NCBI GenBank assembly: GCA_964591275.1
Contig: CAZQAE010000050.1
Span: forward strand, 1-36,613
DNA: 36,613 nt
Origin: G963674685 sp964591275
Lineage (GTDB): Bacteria; Lernaellota; Lernaellaia; JACKCT01
Direction of reading: 5' to 3'
The notes beneath the pieces were generated by a model that was not told the DNA's origin, made no database searches, and was given only the letters and a program-made list of their open reading frames with translations. Positions within the stretch are counted from its first letter, which is position 1; each line of letters starts with the position of its first letter. Below, one piece after another: positions 25,457 through 33,371 of this stretch. The translations under genes and the position numbers were made by a program.

Positions 25457-26706
25457 ACGAAACCACCTCGCAAACCCTTCTTGTTATAGGAGCGGGGATT
25501 GCAGGCATGACGGCCGCTCTGGAAGCAGCGGAAGCTGGTCGTAATGTAATCCTCGTCGAGCGTGAACCTTCTGTTGGAGGTCGCGTGCTCCGCATCCACA
25601 ACTATTTTCCCAAGCTCTGTCCGCCCTCGTGTGGCATGGAAATCAACGTCCGTCGCCTGGAAAAAAACCCGCGAATCAAGGTATTCATGGCATCACAGGT
25701 CACGGGGATGGAGCGTGGCGCTAAGGGATGGTCCGTGAAGATCACCCGAGCGCCGCAGTACGTCAACCAAAGCTGCACAACGTGCGGAGATTGCTCCAAG
25801 GTCTGCCCGGCGAAGATTTCGGATGCCTTTAATCTTGGCATGAACGAAACGCCGGCGATCCGCCTGCCTCATGCGGACGCATGGCCCCGCATTTTCTCAC
25901 TGGACCGCACAGCCTGTCCCGACGGCTGCAAAGCCTGCTTTGAAGCCTGCAAGTACAACGCGATCAATCTGGACGCCGCGGAAACCGAGGAAACTGCTGA
26001 GGTCGGCGCGGTTGTTAATGCGACGGGCTGGAAACCTTATCCGCTGGAAAATCTCAGCGAACTCGGCGGCGGTCTGTTCAAGGATGTTATCGCCAACGTC
26101 CACTTCGAGCGTTTGGCTTCCCCGTCCGGCCCGACGGGAGGGAAAATCCTCAGACCCTCCGATGGTCAAGCCCCAAAAAAAATCGCGTTTGTGCAGTGCG
26201 CGGGTTCCCGTGATGTGAATCACCTGCCCTACTGCTCGGCGGTATGCTGCCTAGCGTCGCTCAAGCACGCGATGTACGCAAAGGACCAGCTTCCCGATGC
26301 CGAAGTCACCATTTATTACATTGACCTCCGAGCCCCAGGTCGTACCGAGGACATGCTCACGAGAGCTAAGCAGCTTGAAGGAGTGACGCTGGTCAAGGGC
26401 AAAGTCGGCGAAGTCAAACAAGACGGCGCCGGATTGAAACTGCGTCTTGAAGATGTTGAATCCGGAATTATGAAGGAACCGACTGTTGACATGGTCGTGC
26501 TCGCAACAGGCATGGTTCCCAATCTAAAAGAAGAGAAACAACTATTTGGGCTTACTCTGGACGACGATGGCTTCGGCCTTGACGATCCGGCGGCCTCGGT
26601 GTTCGTCGCCGGCGTCGCAAAAAGGCCTGAAGACGTTGCCTCTTCGGTTCGCGACGCAACAGGCGCGGCGGCAAAAGCTGCGGTGGCCGCAGAAAGGAGT
26701 GCGTAA
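25453..26706 (+). CDS. qmoA: quinone-modifying oxidoreductase subunit QmoA
   Basis: Flavoprotein of 417 residues related to HdrA. The FAD-binding motif VIGAGIAGMTAALEA is at the N-terminus with the HdrA-type VGGRVLRIHNYFPKLCPPSCG stretch in two parts. Cysteine groups CTTCGDCSKVCP and CPDGCKACFEACK follow, and FVQCAGSRDVNHLPYCS plus CCLASLKHA match the HdrA core. QmoA, QmoB and QmoC normally transfer electrons between menaquinol and AprAB at the cytoplasmic face of the membrane. It overlaps YkgJ upstream and qmoB downstream (TAATG), indicating tight coupling. Intact by length and motifs. Confidence 0.95.
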   Translation: MNETTSQTLLVIGAGIAGMTAALEAAEAGRNVILVEREPSVGGRVLRIHNYFPKLCPPSCGMEINVRRLEKNPRIKVFMASQVTGMERGAKGWSVKITRAPQYVNQSCTTCGDCSKVCPAKISDAFNLGMNETPAIRLPHADAWPRIFSLDRTACPDGCKACFEACKYNAINLDAAETEETAEVGAVVNATGWKPYPLENLSELGGGLFKDVIANVHFERLASPSGPTGGKILRPSDGQAPKKIAFVQCAGSRDVNHLPYCSAVCCLASLKHAMYAKDQLPDAEVTIYYIDLRAPGRTEDMLTRAKQLEGVTLVKGKVGEVKQDGAGLKLRLEDVESGIMKEPTVDMVVLATGMVPNLKEEKQLFGLTLDDDGFGLDDPAASVFVAGVAKRPEDVASSVRDATGAAAKAAVAAERSA

Positions 26707-28955
26707 TGAATAATGTCGGCGTATTCCTGTGTACCGGTTGCCAAATCGGCGCAGCCGTCAATACGGATGAATTAGAAAAGCTGGCGACTGGAGAAGGCGC
26801 CAAAACATTTTTCAAGCATGATTGCCTTTGCTCTGCGGAAGGTGTCGCGGCCATCCATAAGGCCGTAGACGAAGGAACCAACGGCATTTTGATCGCGGCC
26901 TGCTCGTTGCGAATCAAAGTGAATGAGTTCCGCTTTGACCCCATGAAGGTTTCCGTCGAGCGTATGAGCCTGCGTGAACAAGTTGCCTGGTCTCATCCTC
27001 ACGGCGACGAAGACACGCAAATGCTGGCCGAGGATCTTTTGCGGATGAGCATGGCGCGGATCAAGAAAAACACTCTGCCCACCAGTCTGAAAGAAACCAT
27101 TGACCGCACGGTGCTCGTGGTCGGCGGCGGCGTCGCGGGACTGAATGCGGCGCAAGCAGCCGCAGACCTGGGCAATCCCGTTGTCCTGGTGGATTCCGCA
27201 GAGAAACTCGGCGGCTACATGGCGGGCGTCAAGGACGCCGTTCCCGAGCGTCCTCCTTACAATGCTTTGGCCAAAAATGAGATCGGCGAGCTGGTTTCTT
27301 CGGTGGAAAACCACCAGTCGATTCGTTTTTTCGGCAAGACGAAAATAACGAGTATTTCCGGGCAACCGGGACAATTCAACGTGGAATTGGAAACACCATC
27401 AGGTGCTGAAACATTCATGGCCGGCGCCATTGTTCAGGCAACCGGTTCTCACCCATACGACGCTTCCAAACTTACGGATCTTGGCTTCGGCGCTTCGCCG
27501 GATGTCATCACTTCGGCGGATCTGGAATCAATGATCACAGGCGGCGAGCTAAAACGTCCTTCCGACGGCGCCGTTCCGAAGCGAATCACCTTCATCCAGT
27601 GCGCCGGATCCCGCAATGCCGACCACCTGCCCTATTGTTCCAGCGAATGCTGCGTGACGACTCTGCGGCATGTCAACGCCATCAAAAGGGATTTCCCAAG
27701 CGTCGAGTGCGCCGTGATCTACCGCGACATGCGCACGCCCGGTCAATTGGAGCACTTCTACCTGGCGACGCAGGAACAGTCCGGCTGCATGTTCACACGC
27801 GGTGAAAACACAACCGTCGAAGCGGGTTCAAACGGCGCTCCCGTCGTGAAATTTGACAACAAGTTGCTGGGCGAACAAAGCGAGTTGCAGTCTGACATGG
27901 TCGTTTTGGCCGTCGGAATGGTCCCGAACTCCGCTGACAGTGAATCCATCCGCCAGCTCGCTGACGCCAAAAGCCGCATCGCGAAAAACAAGTCTGAAAC
28001 TCAGGTTAAGCAAGCCACGGAATTGGCTGAAAGTCTCGCACCGCACGAGGGCACTGAGATTCTCAATCTCAATTATCGCCAGGGGCCGGACCTGCCCGTT
28101 CTGCGCTATAATTTCCCGGACTCGCATTACATCTGTTTCCCCTACGAAACACGCCGCACCGGCATCTACGCCGCGGGCACGTTGCGTGCGCCCATGGACG
28201 CATCCCAGGCCGCGGAAGATGGCTGGGGCGCAGCGTTCAAGGCGGTTCAATGCATTTATACAGCCTCGCAGGGCGAAGCAGTGCATCCTCGCGCCGGCGA
28301 TGTTTCCATCGCGAATTTCTTCCTCCAGCGTTGCACGCAATGCAAGCGCTGCACGGAAGAGTGTCCCTTTGGCGCCATCAATGAAGACGAAAAAGGCACG
28401 CCTCAATATAATCCGTTGCGCTGTCGTCGTTGCGGCACCTGCCTGGGCACCTGCCCCGAGCGCATCATCAACTTCCCCGAGTTCTCCGTGGACGCAGTCG
28501 GCAGCATGATTAAAGCCATGGAAGTGCCTAATGAAGATGAAGAAAAACCCCGCATTCTGGTATTTATGTGTGAAAACGACGCCCTCCCTGCCATGGATGA
28601 GGCCGCCGCACGCGGGATGTCCTGGAATCCATGGATGCGAATAATCCCTGTCCGCTGCCTGGGTGCCGTAAACGTCATTTGGATCGCGGACGCCATGTCC
28701 GGCGGCATCGACGGCGTATTGCTGCTCGGTTGTAAAAGCGGCGACGATTATCAATGCCATTACATGACGGGTTCCAAACTCGCCAACACGCGTATGGCAA
28801 ACGTAAGCGAGACGCTGGACCGCCTCAGTTTGGAATCAGAGCGCGTACGGATCGTCGAGATCGCCCGCAACGAATTCGACAGAATTCCTCAAATTTTCGA
28901 GGATTTCGCTGAGAAAATTGATGAGTTGGGTCCCAACCCAATGAAGGGTTTCTAA
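26706..28955 (+). CDS. qmoB: quinone-modifying oxidoreductase subunit QmoB
   Basis: Protein of 749 residues combining an HdrA-like flavoprotein with a C-terminal MvhD-like domain. FAD motif VVGGGVAGLNAAQAA near residue 140; FIQCAGSRNADHLPYCS and CCVTTLRH in the core; two [4Fe-4S] motifs CTQCKRCTEECP and CRRCGTCLGTCP near residues 545-590; then the MvhD-like part with four cysteines (VFMCEN, PVRCLG, LLGCKS, DYQCHY). It should link AprAB and QmoA to other electron carriers. The start overlaps the qmoA stop. The following gene is only a qmoC fragment, so the usual membrane partner is not encoded here. Confidence 0.95.
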   Translation: MNNVGVFLCTGCQIGAAVNTDELEKLATGEGAKTFFKHDCLCSAEGVAAIHKAVDEGTNGILIAACSLRIKVNEFRFDPMKVSVERMSLREQVAWSHPHGDEDTQMLAEDLLRMSMARIKKNTLPTSLKETIDRTVLVVGGGVAGLNAAQAAADLGNPVVLVDSAEKLGGYMAGVKDAVPERPPYNALAKNEIGELVSSVENHQSIRFFGKTKITSISGQPGQFNVELETPSGAETFMAGAIVQATGSHPYDASKLTDLGFGASPDVITSADLESMITGGELKRPSDGAVPKRITFIQCAGSRNADHLPYCSSECCVTTLRHVNAIKRDFPSVECAVIYRDMRTPGQLEHFYLATQEQSGCMFTRGENTTVEAGSNGAPVVKFDNKLLGEQSELQSDMVVLAVGMVPNSADSESIRQLADAKSRIAKNKSETQVKQATELAESLAPHEGTEILNLNYRQGPDLPVLRYNFPDSHYICFPYETRRTGIYAAGTLRAPMDASQAAEDGWGAAFKAVQCIYTASQGEAVHPRAGDVSIANFFLQRCTQCKRCTEECPFGAINEDEKGTPQYNPLRCRRCGTCLGTCPERIINFPEFSVDAVGSMIKAMEVPNEDEEKPRILVFMCENDALPAMDEAAARGMSWNPWMRIIPVRCLGAVNVIWIADAMSGGIDGVLLLGCKSGDDYQCHYMTGSKLANTRMANVSETLDRLSLESERVRIVEIARNEFDRIPQIFEDFAEKIDELGPNPMKGF

Positions 28956-28968
28956 GGGAAGTAGGTTC

Positions 28969-29193
28969 ATGGCCAATTCCAGTAATTTAAATCCGTCAGC
29001 CGAGTCCCGTAAAGAGCTTGCCCGGCGTGACGGCGCAGACGCCGCTCGTTGTTTTCAATGCGCCACATGTACGAGCGTTGGCCAACTGGCGACATCCGAC
29101 GCCATGTTCCCCTATTCCAAGTTCGCCCACATCTATTATCGCACTCTCGCGATGATTCATGAGCGAATGATTAAAAAGGAGAACGCCGCTTAA
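28969..29193 (+). pseudogene. N-terminal remnant of qmoC (membrane subunit of Qmo)
   Basis: Frame of 74 codons 13 bases after qmoB. Residues 7-50 match the start of QmoC: RKELARRDG, then CFQCATCTSV with cysteines 28, 31 and 34, then FPYSKF. The fourth cluster ligand, expected at residue 38 (SSVCQL in normal QmoC), is Gly (codon GGC at 29080-29082, one base from TGC). After residue 50 homology fades, and the protein stops where a normal QmoC of nearly 400 residues would continue with a second cluster and a six-helix heme b domain. No QmoC text follows before sat in any frame. It could be a pseudogene, or a short protein of new role since RBS and frame are intact. Confidence 0.7.
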
Positions 29194-29311
29194 ACGGATT
29201 CTCACGCAGGTTATAAGGCGAGAAATAATCGCTTGTCCAAAATATACGCAATGCGCGTCAGGAAACAGTTTATCGATCAAAGAAGACACTCACTCTAATA
29301 GGGGGACACTC

Positions 29312-30574
29312 ATGGGAAATCTTGTCAATCCGCATGGCAGCAAAGAGCTCAAGCCCCTTCTTCTCGAAGGCCAGGAGCTGCAGGACGAAATTAAAAAGGC
29401 TGAAGGACTCAAAAAAGTCCCGATTACAAGCCGCGAAGCCGGCGACCTGATCATGCTCGGCATCGGCGGTTTCACGCCTTTGGACGGGTTCATGGGCTAC
29501 GATGACTGGAAAGGCGTCTGCGACGACTTCAAGATGCCTTCCAAAGACGGCCTTTTTTGGCCGATCCCGATCACGCTTTCCGCCGAAAAAGCTTTGGCTG
29601 ATTCCATCGGAGACGGCGAAAAGATCGCTCTCTGGGATCTGGAAAACGACACACTGATGGCCACCATGAAGGTCACCGAAAAATATGTCATCGACAAAAA
29701 GCACGAAGCGCAGACAGTCTATACAACGACTGACGAAGCGCATCCCGGCGTCAAGATGTTGATGGATCAGGCCGATGTGAACCTGGCCGGACCCGTCAAG
29801 GTTCTGTCTGAGTCTTATTTCCCGGAAATGTTCAAAGAACTGTATCAGCGCCCCGCCGAAGCCAGGAAAATGTTCGAGGACCGCGGTTGGAACACCGTCG
29901 CCGCCCTGCAGCTTCGCAACCCGATGCATAACTCCCACGCCTATCTCGCATGGATCGCCATCGAAGTGTGCGACGGTGTTTACATTCACCAGCTCGTCGG
30001 CAAACTGAAACCCGGCGACATTCCCGCCGACGTTCGCGTCAAGGCCATCAGCGTTTTGATCGACAAATACTTCCGCAAAGAACGCGTGATCCAGGGCGGC
30101 TACCCGCTGGACATGCGCTATGCCGGTCCTCGTGAAGCCCTTCTTCACGCTGTTTTCCGCCAGAACTACGGATGCAGCCATCTCATCGTTGGTCGCGACC
30201 ACGCCGGCGTTGGCGATTACTACGGCGCCTTCGACGCGCAGAAAATTTTCCACAAGATCCCCGCGAACTCGCTGGAACTCAAGCCATTGCCGATGGACTG
30301 GACCTTCTATTGCTTCGACTGCGGCAGCATGGCCTCCATGAAGACCTGCCCGCACGAAAGCAAAGCCATCATCGACGACGAAGGAAACTACGTGAGCGGA
30401 TCCAGGCTCCTTCTTTCCGGCACCATGCTTCGCAAGCTCATGAGCGAAGGCAAGAATGTCCCAAAAGAGTTCTCCAAGCCCGAAGTCATTGCAGTCCTCA
30501 AAGAGTATTACGACACTCTCGATCAGAAAGTTGAGATCAAATTGCACGGCGCCGCCACGGGCGACACCAAATAG
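29312..30574 (+). CDS. sat: ATP sulfurylase (dissimilatory type)
   Basis: Protein of 420 residues, the usual size of homo-oligomeric sulfate adenylyltransferase without an APS-kinase domain. It activates sulfate with ATP to APS and pyrophosphate, or runs in reverse. Visible motifs are the nucleotide-binding ALQLRNPMHNSHAYL, the VGRDHAGVGDYYG loop, and a zinc-type CFDCGSMASMKTCPH cluster found in dissimilatory enzymes. RBS AGGGGG lies 8 bases upstream of the ATG. It is 118 bases after the qmoC remnant and ends at a strong terminator, so it likely closes the qmo transcript. Intact. Confidence 0.97.
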   Translation: MGNLVNPHGSKELKPLLLEGQELQDEIKKAEGLKKVPITSREAGDLIMLGIGGFTPLDGFMGYDDWKGVCDDFKMPSKDGLFWPIPITLSAEKALADSIGDGEKIALWDLENDTLMATMKVTEKYVIDKKHEAQTVYTTTDEAHPGVKMLMDQADVNLAGPVKVLSESYFPEMFKELYQRPAEARKMFEDRGWNTVAALQLRNPMHNSHAYLAWIAIEVCDGVYIHQLVGKLKPGDIPADVRVKAISVLIDKYFRKERVIQGGYPLDMRYAGPREALLHAVFRQNYGCSHLIVGRDHAGVGDYYGAFDAQKIFHKIPANSLELKPLPMDWTFYCFDCGSMASMKTCPHESKAIIDDEGNYVSGSRLLLSGTMLRKLMSEGKNVPKEFSKPEVIAVLKEYYDTLDQKVEIKLHGAATGDTK

Positions 30575-30591
30575 AAAAGCACGATTCTTTT

Positions 30592-30625
30592 CCCCTCCCT
30601 TGTAAGCAAGGGAGGGGATTTTTTT
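30592..30625 (+). terminator. rho-independent terminator after sat
   Basis: An 11-base perfect stem (CCCCTCCCTTG with CAAGGGAGGGG, loop TAAG) is followed by seven T. One of the clearest terminators in the window. Confidence 0.95.
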
Positions 30626-30898
30626 GGAGAAAAATTTGGCGATTTCGCCCAGCACGAGGAGGACATTCAAGTCATCTCTCTGACCGACTGCGGCGATTGC
30701 CCAGGCTTACTGATTCCCAGGATGAGAATGATCAAAAAGTTGCTCGATCAGGCCGGCGGCGTTGACGTCATTCATTTCGGAACCTGCATGAAGACGGCCT
30801 ACGAACTATGCAATTGTCCGATGGATCTCGACGAAATAAAATTATTGATCGAAAAGAATTTCGGGATACCTGTCATTATCGGCACGCACGCTTATTGA
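30614..30898 (+). pseudogene. CGGC-domain protein lacking its N-terminus and start codon
   Basis: An open frame starts after a stop at 30572 and encodes, up to TGA at 30896-30898, GEKFGDFAQHEED, VISLTDCGDCPGLLIPR, VIHFGTCMKTAYELCNCP and GIPVIIGTHAY. This is the C-terminal two thirds of a CGGC-domain protein, a small Cys-rich family of about 110-130 residues. There is no in-frame ATG, GTG or TTG before internal ATGs late in the domain, and the first third, including the N-terminal cysteines, is missing. The break falls at the T run of the sat terminator. It is most likely a gene beheaded by the rearrangement that joined it to sat. Confidence 0.65.
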
Positions 30899-30985
30899 CC
30901 CCAGGATAAGCGTCGCGATAGATGAGCCGAAAAAAATTCTTGCCGGCTTCTTCCCTAATTCCTCGCAACACCTCAACCCATGCGC

Positions 30986-31260
30986 TCAAAAATCCGGCAT
31001 GGCGCTTAAGCCCTCAATGCCTATCATATGATCCGTGTAATTTACTCCGCTGATAACGCCGACGGGCGGATCGTATTGCACTTCGCATATGGATCCGGGA
31101 TCGATTTTAAAAGCCCAGAAACCGGCTTCAGCTCGAAATAAGTTGCATAAAAATTAGCATTCGCTCCGTAGATGCGCAAGCGAAGTCTTACTCGAAAAAA
31201 ATATCTTCACATTGCCGGCAGCCTCTAAGGCAAGCCCTCCTTTATATATTTTCCCAACTC
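30986..31260 (-). pseudogene. decayed coding remnant or dispersed repeat, unidentified
   Basis: In the gap between the CGGC remnant and the acyl-CoA synthetase, minus-strand frames read like protein but are broken by frameshifts. One segment gives ALEAAGNVKIFF then YGANANFYATYFELK, and the adjoining frame continues GFWAFKIDPGS, PPVGVISGVNYTDH to a stop at 30986. A third frame at the 31.29 kb end reads GKTSKGELGKYIKEGLP. I cannot name the family. It may be a dead gene or a repeated element found elsewhere in the genome. Confidence 0.3.
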
Positions 31261-31358
31261 ACCTTTAGACGTCTTTCCAATCAGGCATAAATTCATTAGA
31301 ATTTACTTTCAAATTTACGGCCAGGATAATTCCGCATTTTGCGTATATGGAGGAGTTG

Positions 31359-33293
31359 ATGAAGGATATTATTTGGGAGCCTTACGGCGATTACCTGAAA
31401 GAATCGAATATCAGCCGTTTCATGGCGAAGCATGGGATTGCAAATTACGATGAATTGATATCGCGTTCGACCGGCGACGTCGCCTGGTTCTGGAAAGCAG
31501 CCCTCGATGACCTGGGCCTTCAGTGGTATCGGCCCTATGATAATATTCTGGACATGAGCAAAGGAATCGAATGGGCGAAGTGGTTCGTCGGCGGCAAGAC
31601 CAACATCGTATTCAATTGCATCGACCGCCATCTTGAAGCGGGAAACGGCGACAAACCCTGTCTGATTCATGAAGCCGACGACGGCGCAGTCCGTGAATTG
31701 AGCTACGCGTCGCTCGATGAAATGGTATGCAAAACCGCAAACGCTCTCAAGTCCCTGGGCGTGGTCAAAGGTGATTGCGTGGGTATCTACATGCCCATGA
31801 CGCCGGAAATTGTGGCCGCATTTTTCGCTGTGCTCAAAATCGGCGCTGTGGTGATTCCTGTATTTTCCGGATTCGGCGCCACGGCCCTGGCCACGCGACT
31901 GGACGACGCAAAAGTAAAAGTTCTATTCACGGCGGATGGTTCTTCTCGGCGGAAAAAAACCGTCCCCATTAAGCAGGAAGCCGACCGCGCCCTGGCCTTG
32001 ATGCCAACGGTCGAGCACGTCATTGTGCTACGCCGCATGGGACTGGATGTCCCGATGACGCCGGGCCGCGATCACTGGTGGCATGAACTAGTCGACACGC
32101 AGAGCGCGCAATGTGAAACCGAGCAACTCGACGCCGAGGATCGTTCAATTGTCATCTATACATCCGGCACAACCGGCAAGCCAAAGGGCACCGTACATAC
32201 GCACGCCGGCGCGCTGGCTCAATGCTCCAAAGAACTCGGATACGCCTTTGACGTCAAAGCGGACAGCCGCTTTTTCTGGGTCACGGATATCGGCTGGATG
32301 ATGGGGCCCTGGCAAATGATAGGCGTTCAGTTTTTCGGCGCCGCGCACATGATATTCGAGGGCGCGCCCAATTGGCCCGATCCTGACCGCCTGTGGGACA
32401 TGGTCGAGCGCCACAAAATTTCCCACCTGGGGATAAGCCCGACTGCCATCCGCCTACTGATGACTTACGACTTGGAGTGGGTGACGAAGCACGACATGTC
32501 CAGACTCAAATATCTCGGTTCCACCGGCGAAACTTGGGACCCGGACTCTTATAAATGGTTTTTCGATTACGTCGGCGGCAAAAAAGCACCGATCATCAAC
32601 ATCTCCGGCGGCACCGAAATCATGGGGTGCCTGCTTTCGCCGCTGCCGATCACGGCTCTTAAACCCTGCTCCTTACGCGGTCCCGGCCTTGGTATGGACG
32701 TTGCCGTTTATGACAACGATGGCAAGAAGATAGAAAAAGGCATCGGCCACCTGGTCTGCCGAAAACCCGCGCCGTCAATGACCAAAGGTTTTCTGGGCGA
32801 CAAGAAACGCTACATCGAAACCTATTTTTCCAAATGGCCTGGAGTCTGGTATCACGGCGATTGGGCTGAGATCGACGAGGATGGTTTCTGGTTCCTTCGC
32901 GGTCGCAGCGATGACACAATCAAGGTCGCCGGCAAAAGGACAGGACCAGCCGAAATCGAGTCGGCCTTGCTGTCGCACAACGCGGTGATGGAAGCTGCGG
33001 CCATCGGCGTCCCCGATCCAATAAAAGGCCAGGACGTTGTCACTTTCGCCGTACTCACGCCGGGATATGAAGTGTCGGAAAAAATTCGGGAAGAACTGAA
33101 AATGCAGGTTGTCAAACATCTGGGGAAAACCCTCAAGCCCAGGGATCTTTTCTTTGTTGAAGCCCTGCCGAAAACGCGCTCGGCAAAGATTCTGCGCGGA
33201 ATGATTAAACGCAAGTATCTCGGCGACGATCTGGGCGACATTGCCTCCTGCGAAAACCCGGAGGCCATCGACGCCATCGCCGACGCGAAATGA
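31359..33293 (+). CDS. AMP-forming acyl-CoA synthetase (acetyl-CoA synthetase-like)
   Basis: Protein of 644 residues, in the length range of Acs. It should activate acetate or another short acid with ATP and CoA. The adenylate-forming motifs are present: IVIYTSGTTGKPKGTVHTHA, SGGTEIMGC, YHGDWAEIDEDGFWFLRGR, DDTIKVAGKRTGPAEIE, and a C-terminal LPKTRSAKILRG with the catalytic Lys. An ACAS-type N-terminal cap (LKESNISRFMAKHG) is also visible. The start at 31359 has GGAGGAG upstream; an in-frame ATG at 31347 overlaps that RBS. The exact acid (acetate versus propionate or others) is not fixed by sequence. It is a single gene ending at a bidirectional terminator shared with fdhA. Confidence 0.9.
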   Translation: MKDIIWEPYGDYLKESNISRFMAKHGIANYDELISRSTGDVAWFWKAALDDLGLQWYRPYDNILDMSKGIEWAKWFVGGKTNIVFNCIDRHLEAGNGDKPCLIHEADDGAVRELSYASLDEMVCKTANALKSLGVVKGDCVGIYMPMTPEIVAAFFAVLKIGAVVIPVFSGFGATALATRLDDAKVKVLFTADGSSRRKKTVPIKQEADRALALMPTVEHVIVLRRMGLDVPMTPGRDHWWHELVDTQSAQCETEQLDAEDRSIVIYTSGTTGKPKGTVHTHAGALAQCSKELGYAFDVKADSRFFWVTDIGWMMGPWQMIGVQFFGAAHMIFEGAPNWPDPDRLWDMVERHKISHLGISPTAIRLLMTYDLEWVTKHDMSRLKYLGSTGETWDPDSYKWFFDYVGGKKAPIINISGGTEIMGCLLSPLPITALKPCSLRGPGLGMDVAVYDNDGKKIEKGIGHLVCRKPAPSMTKGFLGDKKRYIETYFSKWPGVWYHGDWAEIDEDGFWFLRGRSDDTIKVAGKRTGPAEIESALLSHNAVMEAAAIGVPDPIKGQDVVTFAVLTPGYEVSEKIREELKMQVVKHLGKTLKPRDLFFVEALPKTRSAKILRGMIKRKYLGDDLGDIASCENPEAIDAIADAK

Positions 33294-33321
33294 TGCACCA
33301 ATAACCAAAAGGGTTAATGAA

Positions 33322-33357
33322 AAAGTCCCGATCAATTGACCGGGACTTTCTTTTTTT
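33322..33357. terminator. bidirectional terminator between convergent genes
   Basis: AAAGTCCCG (33322-33330) pairs with CGGGACTTT (33341-33349), followed by seven T on the plus strand and preceded by A on the other side, so it can end both the acyl-CoA synthetase and fdhA transcripts. Confidence 0.85.
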
Positions 33358-33371
33358 AACTTTTCCTAAAG

